From an uncultured Verrucomicrobiota bacterium (GTDB lineage: Bacteria; Verrucomicrobiota; Kiritimatiellia; RFP12; UBA1067): a DNA stretch of 11,329 bases. Every line of letters starts with the position of its first letter. Position 1 is the stretch's first letter. This document shows positions 7,001-11,329 of the stretch, in pieces. The position numbers and the translations under genes were made by a program. The stretch is taken from the NCBI GenBank assembly GCA_946631345.1, contig CAMPAA010000092.1:1-11329 (forward strand). Direction: 5' to 3'. Below the pieces are notes generated by a model. It was not told where the DNA came from. It saw only the letters and a program-made list of their open reading frames with translations, and searched no databases.

Positions 7001-7135
7001 ACGGGACCAGCCACCGCCACCGCCACGGTGTACACCAACTGGGGACGTGCGGACGAACGGCGACAGATTCTATCCCTCCGTCTCGACAAGCCGAAGGAGA
7101 AGGTCATGGTGGGCGAAATATCCTTCGGCGAATGA
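4070..7135 (+). CDS. Exported VIT / VWA / TPR / DUF2135 protein
   Basis: This is a 1021-residue multidomain protein of unknown exact role. Residues 1-30 form a signal peptide (basic start, hydrophobic core ALMLSLAFG, cleavage near QSAA), so it is exported. A proline-rich segment (34-51) leads to a VIT domain at about 55-180, with ELEFPLPEGASVCGYAL and the WKTRIYPIPANGARTVRVDY end. A von Willebrand A domain follows at about 288-420 with the full MIDAS set: DASGS at 295-299, Thr355 (GGTDFS) and Asp380 (FTDGMD). A charged, Glu/Lys-rich helical linker spans about 575-612. The phrase AWDPNTPYLQSL then opens a TPR-like helical region (about 705-830). The C-terminus, about 896-1015, is a DUF2135 (YfaP-type) domain with WDADNTDIDIHV and YGPEEY. 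Such proteins probably bind metal-dependent ligands outside the cytoplasm. The ATG at 4070 is fixed by the TATAAT box 7 nt before it and by the signal peptide. Confidence 0.9.
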   Translation: MKENYRSCLFRVATRSAALMLSLAFGQSAANTVPARMPGRPIPPPTVPPPAIRVNTRANEKPMTVNAYSIDAQVNGLFATVSTTISFGNPNKRVLEGELEFPLPEGASVCGYALDVSGRMRDGVVVAKDEARIAFEAEVKAGVDPGIVEHVKGNVWKTRIYPIPANGARTVRVDYVTPLAFAPNGDAALLLPMPREKLAERTVTITVPIRANLPEPKLGGLGDRRFAAAEAVWRTSSTDRDVTPGDDVVVAMPQLPLTFATVEKSGSEHWFAVSVPAPDVKRQTLDIKAFRILWDASGSRAPVDVAKAREALEALPADATYSLVTFRDVPEEERAFNSRAELLAALDGVAYDGGTDFSALTAAVKKRPASDGTATLLFTDGMDTLSAGIKDITFNALALVSGSDRDVESLRLACGGRVLDLATATKESILAEIFSPQSCFLANVTGDGVDLMQGIGQRIAGRRVIVLGRLAAEKASIRFDFGGGILSDPVALARADAREGRTIARARAAKRIVQLSPRADDNVQELLALGREYGLASPKTSLIVLDTVAQYLKYGIEPPEQEKELRAQWESRRPSQTQAKTNEEEAEKRWLKELKRDWDERVAWHKDPIPKKPAPKSGLFDSNDDEATAEHPGVLRRAFNRLTGANANRRMSDAQLMAEPASMTASAEHREVAEDAGLERRQAASKAKGANTAPEASVKLAAWDPNTPYLQSLKDCAAAHNGKDAPRDMLYRRYIELRAKSASSPAFFLDCAGFFFAHGDKATAMRILSNLAELKIDDPALLRTFAWRLREAGEHDRAIPVLRKVARLRPEEPHSFRDLALLLTERAKERSRAADATEAMELLKKTAFTPWKRQNARAVAVFALEELNALADWCSRQKWTDGNNPAIPDWSSDFKHQLDMDLRIILSWDADNTDIDIHVLEPSGEEAYYKNRRTALGGFVSQDITTGYGPEEYLLLKGQKGKYKVLTHYFGSSQQRLTGPATATATVYTNWGRADERRQILSLRLDKPKEKVMVGEISFGE

Positions 7136-7162
7136 CATGTGCCGCCCTTTCAGTGATATAAT
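7132..7162 (+). promoter_or_regulatory. Promoter for a leaderless transcript of the DUF1343 gene
   Basis: TATAAT (7157-7162) is followed by 7 nt (TAGTCGC) and the ATG at 7170. ATGACA (7132-7137), five of six matches to TTGACA with a 19-nt spacer, overlaps the stop codon of the VIT gene. There is no Shine-Dalgarno sequence ahead of the ATG. The DUF1343 gene therefore appears to have its own promoter despite following the VIT gene by only 34 nt. Confidence 0.68.
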
Positions 7163-7169
7163 TAGTCGC

Positions 7170-8222
7170 ATGAAAACATTCTCCATCGCATATGGTGCGC
7201 TCAACGCAAGGCTGAACGACGGCAAGCCGTTCGGCCTGCTCTCCCAACAGGCATCTCCACTCGGCGAGATGCTGCACGCAAAGCTGCCCAACGCATTCAA
7301 GGCCGTTTTCTCGGCTGAACACGGCTACTTCGGGCTCGCCGCCCCAGGCGAGAAAACATCATCCGCGCGCCATCCGCGCTGGAGGATCCCCGTCTTCTCG
7401 CTCTACGGCGAAACGCGCAAGCCCACGCCCGCAATGCTCAAAGGGCTATCGCGGGTAGTCATCGATCTGCAGGATATCGGAGTGCGCTGCTACACGTATC
7501 TCGCCACGCTCAAGCTTGTGCTGGAGGCTGCGGCCGAACATGGCGTTGAAGCCATTGTGCTGGACAGGCCGGTTCCGCTCGGCGGCGTAGTCGACGGTCC
7601 CATGCCTGACGGCGCGCACATGAGTTTCGTGTGCCCAGCGGAACTACCTCTCTGCCACGGCATGACCATAGGCGAAGAGGCACGCTACCTTGCGGCGAAC
7701 ATCCCGGGCGTGCGGCTCTCCATCGTGAAGATGAGGGGCTGGAACCATGGCGTTGCCGGCCCATGGCCGAACTTCATGCCGCCGTCGCCAGGCATAAAGA
7801 GCTGGGATTCCGCCGTTCTGTATCCGACGACGGTCTTCACCGAGGCTTTCCCTGCACTCGATACCGACCGCGCGGGAAATCTGGCGTTTCGGGTGCTCGG
7901 CGCGGAATGGATGAATCCGCACCGGCTGATCGACGATGTCGGTGCCGCCATCCATGCATGCGGACTCTCCATGCGGGCATACAGGTGGGGAAAAACGGCA
8001 GGAGTGCTGCTCACGCTGGAGGAGCCCAAACGTTACCGACCGGTCGCTGCAGGCATGGCGTTGCTGGAATCGATACGCCGCCGCTGGCCAAGGCAGCTTG
8101 CGGACGGCGCACGCGATGAATGGCTCACCAAGCTGATGGGGGGCGGGGCGCTGGATCCGACCGCCTGGCGCAGGCCGCTCGCAGCCTACGCCAAACGGCG
8201 CGTGAACCTCTACAGGGCGTAG
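7170..8222 (+). CDS. DUF1343 protein, exo-beta-N-acetylmuramidase (NamZ/GH171)-like, no signal peptide
   Basis: The 350-residue product belongs to the DUF1343 family, whose studied member NamZ of Bacillus subtilis releases MurNAc from the non-reducing ends of peptidoglycan fragments (CAZy GH171). Family motifs appear in order: FGLLSQQAS (21-29), SAEHGYFG (48-55, with the conserved Glu-His), PVFSLYG (74-80), DLQDIGVRCYTY (99-110), LDRPVPLGG (131-139), HGMTIGE (163-169), PPSPGIKSWDSAVLYP (204-219). The stretch normally like NvSxGRGT reads EAFPALDTDRAG (225-236), so that part of the active-site region has diverged and the substrate may differ. It is shorter than many members. The family fold starts at about residue 9, leaving no room for a signal peptide, so it is probably cytoplasmic. 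I chose 7170 over the in-frame ATG at 7047 because the latter would overlap the VIT gene and precede the promoter. It converges on the GH109 gene. Confidence 0.85.
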   Translation: MKTFSIAYGALNARLNDGKPFGLLSQQASPLGEMLHAKLPNAFKAVFSAEHGYFGLAAPGEKTSSARHPRWRIPVFSLYGETRKPTPAMLKGLSRVVIDLQDIGVRCYTYLATLKLVLEAAAEHGVEAIVLDRPVPLGGVVDGPMPDGAHMSFVCPAELPLCHGMTIGEEARYLAANIPGVRLSIVKMRGWNHGVAGPWPNFMPPSPGIKSWDSAVLYPTTVFTEAFPALDTDRAGNLAFRVLGAEWMNPHRLIDDVGAAIHACGLSMRAYRWGKTAGVLLTLEEPKRYRPVAAGMALLESIRRRWPRQLADGARDEWLTKLMGGGALDPTAWRRPLAAYAKRRVNLYRA

Positions 8223-8232
8223 TCCGCCGGCG

Positions 8233-9663
8233 TCAGACGGATATCTGGCCTTCGGACTTCTTGACGTTCTCGTCCTTCAGCCCCATCTTGGCGAGATCGA
8301 TGTCGACGATGCCGAGAGGAAGGTTAGTCTTCCACGCGCCTCGCGTGAAGTCTGGGATGTCGTACGCACGCGAATGGTTGTCGGCGGACTTCTCTGTCAG
8401 CTCGCACAGGCAGCTCGTCGCCGCAAGATCGTACACGTCCATGTCGAGCGGAATGCCCTGCTGGAGGCAGTACACCCAGCGGGTATCCATTATGAAGTCC
8501 ATGCCGCCATGGCCGCCAACGCGCTTTGCAAGTTCCCCCACCGTCTTCCAGAGCGGGTGGCGGTACTTATTGCGAATTTCGTTGGCCTTCGCCTCGTCAT
8601 ACCACTTGTGCGCGCCGGAGCCGGGTCTTTCCTCGAAGACGACGCGGAAAGGATAGTCGCATATCGCGCCCTTCGTGCCGGTGACGAGCTGGATTCGCGA
8701 ATACGGGCGCGGAGACGAGACGTCGTGCTGCACCAGGATTGACCTGCCCTTCGCGGTCTTGATGAGGGTGGAGTTCATGTCGGCCATCTTCACCTTCGAT
8801 AGGCGTCGCTTGTTGTCAGGCTTGAGGTTAGCCTCCATGTACGCCTTGAAGTTCACCTGGTTGGACTCGAGCGACACGAGGTAGTCCATTCGGTCGCCGC
8901 GGTTGACGTCCATCGTTAGGCAGAGCGGCACGAGGCCGTGCGTGGGATAGCGGTTTCCGCCATGGACGCGGTTCTCATCGAAGCGCCAGCACTCGCATCC
9001 CGGCCATTCGGTGGAGCACATGTGGCGGAGATCGTGGATGTATGCGCCCTCTGCGTGCACCAGCTCGCCGAGCATCCCGAGCTTGGCGAGATTGAACGTA
9101 AGCATCTCCACTTCGCCGTAGCAGCAGTTCTCGAGCTGCATGCAGTGGCGTTTCGTCTTCTCGCTCGTCTCGACCAGCTCCCAGCACTCGTCCACCGTGA
9201 ACGCGCTCGGCACCTCGGTGAACACGTGCTTGCCACCCTTCATCGCCGCCAGCTGCACAGGCACGTGCAGGCTCCATGGCGTAGTGTTGTACACCACATC
9301 CACGTTCGGGTCGTCGCACAGCCGCCTCCACGCCTCGTCGCCGAGGTACTCCTTCGCCGCCGGCTTCTTCTTGTTGGCCAGCATCTTCTGCGCCTTCGCG
9401 ATCTTCTCCGGCACGTTGTCGCATATGGCGGTCACGGTGACGCCCGGCAGGTTGCACATGCGCCCCACCACGCCGCATCCGCGGCTGCCCATGCCCACAA
9501 CGCCAAGGCGTATGTGGGGAATCTTAGGTGCGGCATAGCCGTGCATCGGCGCGCCGGACGTACAGTCCAGCCATCCGCCGCGCGTTGCGCAGCATCCTCC
9601 CGCCGCCGCAGCCGCACCCATCCACGAAGCACCGCGCAGAAAATCTCTTCTTGTCGTTGACAT
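8233..9663 (-). CDS. Tat-exported GH109-type alpha-N-acetylgalactosaminidase (Gfo/Idh/MocA fold)
   Basis: The 476-residue product carries a Tat signal (TTRRDFLRG at 3-11, then an Ala-rich core); AGGC near residue 24 could be a lipobox, making it a possible Tat lipoprotein. A Rossmann domain begins with GVVGMGSRG (54-62). It differs from ordinary oxidoreductases: EVPSAFTVDECWEL (150-163) replaces the usual EKP, and SEKTKRHCMQLENCCY, EGAYIHDLR (205-213), NRYPTHG (237-243), MDVNRGDRM, GHGGMDF and DFTRGAWK resemble GH109 enzymes from Elizabethkingia and Bacteroides. GH109 uses tightly bound NAD+ in a redox-assisted removal of terminal alpha-GalNAc. Tyr239 and His242 match the Tyr and His reported as important in the Elizabethkingia enzyme. 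An AGAAAGG site precedes the ATG. It follows the GH123-like gene by 62 nt, so the two are probably one transcript. A Gfo/Idh protein acting on another sugar is the main alternative. Confidence 0.83.
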   Translation of the reverse strand: MSTTRRDFLRGASWMGAAAAAGGCCATRGGWLDCTSGAPMHGYAAPKIPHIRLGVVGMGSRGCGVVGRMCNLPGVTVTAICDNVPEKIAKAQKMLANKKKPAAKEYLGDEAWRRLCDDPNVDVVYNTTPWSLHVPVQLAAMKGGKHVFTEVPSAFTVDECWELVETSEKTKRHCMQLENCCYGEVEMLTFNLAKLGMLGELVHAEGAYIHDLRHMCSTEWPGCECWRFDENRVHGGNRYPTHGLVPLCLTMDVNRGDRMDYLVSLESNQVNFKAYMEANLKPDNKRRLSKVKMADMNSTLIKTAKGRSILVQHDVSSPRPYSRIQLVTGTKGAICDYPFRVVFEERPGSGAHKWYDEAKANEIRNKYRHPLWKTVGELAKRVGGHGGMDFIMDTRWVYCLQQGIPLDMDVYDLAATSCLCELTEKSADNHSRAYDIPDFTRGAWKTNLPLGIVDIDLAKMGLKDENVKKSEGQISV

Positions 9664-9725
9664 GATTCTACCCTTTCTTTCTTTTGGTTGAAACCGGATT
9701 TGCGTTTTGCATCGAACCGCTTGCG

Positions 9726-11195
9726 CTACTCCTTGTTGACGAGCTCCTGCGTCTTGGCGCGGAGGCGGAAGAAGTTCGCCTTGTTCTCGATGGCCGCCTT
9801 GCGGTCGAACTGCGCCGCGAGCGCCTTTAACTCATCCGCGAAAAGGCCCTTCTCCTTGAGAATGCGAATCTTCTCCGCCGCTACGATGCCGTTGCGCAGC
9901 TCAAGGAAGCGCAGGGACGGCGAACCGTCCGGGTACACGTAGTACGTGTCGCCGGCCGGCCATCCCCAGCCAATCCCGGTGTAGGATGCGTCGTGCATCG
10001 GATCCTCCGGCCATGAGTTCCACGCCCAGCGAAGGAATCCGTCCAACCCTGCCATCGCAGGATATGCGCCGACCCAGAATGCCTCCTCAATCTCGTTGTG
10101 GCACATGGTATTCGGATGGCGCGGGCCGCAGCAAACGTAGAACGTAGTGATCATCCCTTTCGCGCGGCGGTCGGCGGCCTCCGCGAGCAGTTTATCGGAA
10201 AGGTGCCCCAGCCCGAAGCAGCAGTGGTCGAGCTTGATGCCGTCGAACTCCGACGGTGCCCTGTTGCCGGCGAGGTAGATGTGGAAGCCAGGAGCCTTCT
10301 CGTTGATGAACGTCACGATATTGCGCACGTCCTCCGGGCTGCGTTCGTCCATGCAGATCCATGTATCGTTGAACCAGCCCTTTGCCTTCATGTGCGCGGC
10401 GAAGTCCACAAGGAAGTCCCCCCAGTACTCCTTGAACTCGTCGGTGCCGGGAACGGCCTTCACCGAGTGCGTCGCGCCGTCCTCGTCCTCCCATGTCACG
10501 GCGTAGTCCCACGGGCACATTGTGTAGCAGCCGATGTCCGGGCCGAGTCCGCAGGCGCGCCCGAACTCGACGTACTCGTCGAGGACGCGGTAGTCGAACT
10601 TCCATGAACCGTCCTTCATCTTGATGTGGCGCACCATGGAATGGTAGGCATCGTAGCACTGGTGGTTCCATGGCTGATCGAGCAGCGTCACGGTGAGCGC
10701 CTTCGCGCCGGCATCCGCAAGCATCTTCCAGAGCGGCTTCATCGCGGCGTAGTGCGCCGGAGAGAACGGCTCCACGTTGAAGTAGCGCGACACCGCCCAC
10801 GGATGCTGCCAGAGGTCAAGATAGTACTTCCACTCGCTCGGAGGCGGCAGAACGCGGTCAACGACGGTGATCTTCACGTCACCCGTGAAATGGACTCCGG
10901 GCTTCGCGTCGGGACGGGCCGTGACCGAAAGCACCTTCACGCCAGGATCGGTGGATCCCCACTCCACGCGGTCGGCAAAGCGCTCGTAGTGGGTACCCAT
11001 CGGGCGCGTAAGGTAGCGCACCTCCTTGGCAACGCCAACCTTGATGTCGAACCCATCGGGCGCAACCCCTACCTTCGCGTGGTCGTGCAGTATGCGGGTG
11101 AACGTTTCGCCACGCCAGAGCGTGACATCCTCAGTGCGGGCGGCGGCGCCAAATGCGACCGACGCAGCCAGTGCAGACATGACAAGTGTTTTCAT
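9726..11195 (-). CDS. Secreted GH123-like (DUF4091) glycosidase, probable beta-N-acetylgalactosaminidase
   Basis: The 489-residue product begins MKTLVMSALAASVAFGAAA, a clear signal peptide with cleavage near Ala19. An N-terminal beta-rich region (about 20-120) precedes a TIM-barrel-like catalytic domain (about 122-440). YYLDLWQHPWAVSRYF (124-139), LTVTLLDQPWNHQ (167-179) and WICMDERSPEDV (279-290) are typical of the DUF4091/GH123 group. The Asp283-Glu284 pair corresponds in kind to the Asp-Glu pair by which GH123 enzymes, such as NgaP and the Phocaeicola vulgatus enzyme, cleave beta-GalNAc through the substrate's N-acetyl group. It is somewhat shorter than the studied enzymes. Start choice: the in-frame ATG at 11231 would add 12 residues before the signal peptide and begin upstream of the -10 box; ATG 11195 fits both. 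The downstream GH109 gene makes a GalNAc-directed role plausible. Activity on another N-acetylhexosamine is possible. Confidence 0.75.
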   Translation of the reverse strand: MKTLVMSALAASVAFGAAARTEDVTLWRGETFTRILHDHAKVGVAPDGFDIKVGVAKEVRYLTRPMGTHYERFADRVEWGSTDPGVKVLSVTARPDAKPGVHFTGDVKITVVDRVLPPPSEWKYYLDLWQHPWAVSRYFNVEPFSPAHYAAMKPLWKMLADAGAKALTVTLLDQPWNHQCYDAYHSMVRHIKMKDGSWKFDYRVLDEYVEFGRACGLGPDIGCYTMCPWDYAVTWEDEDGATHSVKAVPGTDEFKEYWGDFLVDFAAHMKAKGWFNDTWICMDERSPEDVRNIVTFINEKAPGFHIYLAGNRAPSEFDGIKLDHCCFGLGHLSDKLLAEAADRRAKGMITTFYVCCGPRHPNTMCHNEIEEAFWVGAYPAMAGLDGFLRWAWNSWPEDPMHDASYTGIGWGWPAGDTYYVYPDGSPSLRFLELRNGIVAAEKIRILKEKGLFADELKALAAQFDRKAAIENKANFFRLRAKTQELVNKE

Positions 11196-11202
11196 GCCGC
11201 GT

Positions 11203-11231
11203 ATTGTACCACACCAGAAACGCAACGGCAA
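11203..11231 (-). promoter_or_regulatory. Promoter for a leaderless GH123-GH109 transcript
   Basis: On the minus strand TTGCCG (11226-11231) is separated by 17 nt from TACAAT (11203-11208), which is followed by exactly 7 nt (ACGCGGC) and the ATG at 11195. No Shine-Dalgarno sequence lies in that gap. The transcript would begin at or next to the start codon. Confidence 0.68.
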
Positions 11232-11249
11232 ACTTGCGTATGCAAGTTT
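11230..11249. promoter_or_regulatory. Perfect 8-bp inverted repeat at the -35 region, candidate operator
   Basis: AAACTTGC (11230-11237) and GCAAGTTT (11242-11249) are perfect inverted copies around the 4-nt centre GTAT. The repeat overlaps two bases of the -35 box of the GH123-GH109 promoter and extends upstream, roughly -36 to -55 from the expected start of transcription. That is the position of an operator or activator site for a dimeric regulator. The low G+C and lack of a long T run make a terminator unlikely. The regulator is not in the window. Confidence 0.55.
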
Positions 11250-11329
11250 TCATCAGGTCGGCCACGTTGCCGCGCATGGCAGGGCGCGGAAATGGCAGAG
11301 CACGTTGCCCTCAACGCGCCGAGCGGGGA
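11250..11329. other. Right edge, no supported feature
   Basis: These last 80 nt hold no start or stop arrangement I can assign with confidence. A short minus-strand frame from the edge ends in TGA near 11255 and could be the tail of an upstream gene, but 24 residues are not enough to tell. CACGTTGCC occurs twice, about 45 nt apart. Confidence 0.3.

Noticed and set aside
7047..7169. An upstream in-frame start for the DUF1343 protein
   Set aside because: It would overlap the VIT gene by 89 nt, start upstream of the promoter and add an Arg/Trp-rich segment unlike the family.
8938..9660. A 240-codon open frame on the plus strand
   Set aside because: Antisense to the GH109-type gene; His/Arg/Ala-rich with no motif.
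8233..9663. Reading the Gfo/Idh-fold protein as an ordinary sugar dehydrogenase
   Set aside because: EVP in place of EKP, plus the YPTHG, EGAYIHDLR, GHGGMD and DFT-G-W motifs, fit GH109 better; kept only as the alternative.
11196..11231. An upstream in-frame start for the GH123-like protein
   Set aside because: It would add 12 residues before a complete signal peptide and read through the -10 box.
11230..11249. The 8+4+8 inverted repeat as a transcription terminator
   Set aside because: The stem is A/T-rich, the following T run is only four long, and it sits on a promoter; an operator explains it better.
1..11329. CRISPR arrays, insertion sequences, prophage genes or attachment sites
   Set aside because: I saw no regularly spaced repeats, transposase or integrase motifs, or a direct repeat of the tRNA 3' end.

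Overview
The window looks like a chromosomal segment from a Gram-negative-type, carbohydrate-degrading bacterium, most likely of the PVC superphylum (Kiritimatiellota, Lentisphaerota or Verrucomicrobiota). This placement is an inference from gene content: a VIT/VWA/DUF2135 exported protein, a DUF1343 protein, a Tat-exported GH109-type Gfo/Idh protein and a DUF4091/GH123-type protein. No rRNA gene or complete marker phylogeny is available here to prove it.

Left part (1-3708, all on the minus strand). This is a conserved housekeeping block: the alpha ribosomal operon rpmJ-rpsM-rpsK-rpsD-rpoA-rplQ, with short gaps and good Shine-Dalgarno sites. A sigma70-type promoter lies just upstream of rpmJ. 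After rplQ come a strong hairpin (weak as a terminator), a tRNA-Leu(UAG) with encoded CCA, and the 5' part of hisF, which runs off the left edge. Oddities are Ala/Glu-rich low-complexity tails on S11 (N-terminus) and L17 (C-terminus).

Middle (3641-4069). A divergent intergenic region of about 430 bp carries the rpmJ promoter, a doubtful small ORF, a small inverted repeat and a TATAAT box placed directly before the next gene.

Right part (4070-11195). On the plus strand lie a 1021-residue exported VIT-VWA-TPR-DUF2135 protein and a 350-residue DUF1343 (NamZ/GH171-like) protein without a signal peptide. On the minus strand lies a two-gene unit, read from the right: a secreted GH123-like (DUF4091) protein followed by a Tat-exported GH109-type protein. 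These two families characteristically release beta- and alpha-linked N-acetylgalactosamine, so the pair suggests a small GalNAc-glycan degradation operon; the DUF1343 protein next to it belongs to an amino-sugar hydrolase family.

The most striking signal is regulatory. All three first genes of the right part have a TAtAAT/TACAAT box followed by exactly 7 nt and then ATGAAA, with no Shine-Dalgarno site, the layout of leaderless mRNAs. The ribosomal genes and the internal GH109 gene use ordinary Shine-Dalgarno sites. A perfect 8+4+8 inverted repeat sits on the -35 region of the GH123/GH109 unit and is a candidate operator.
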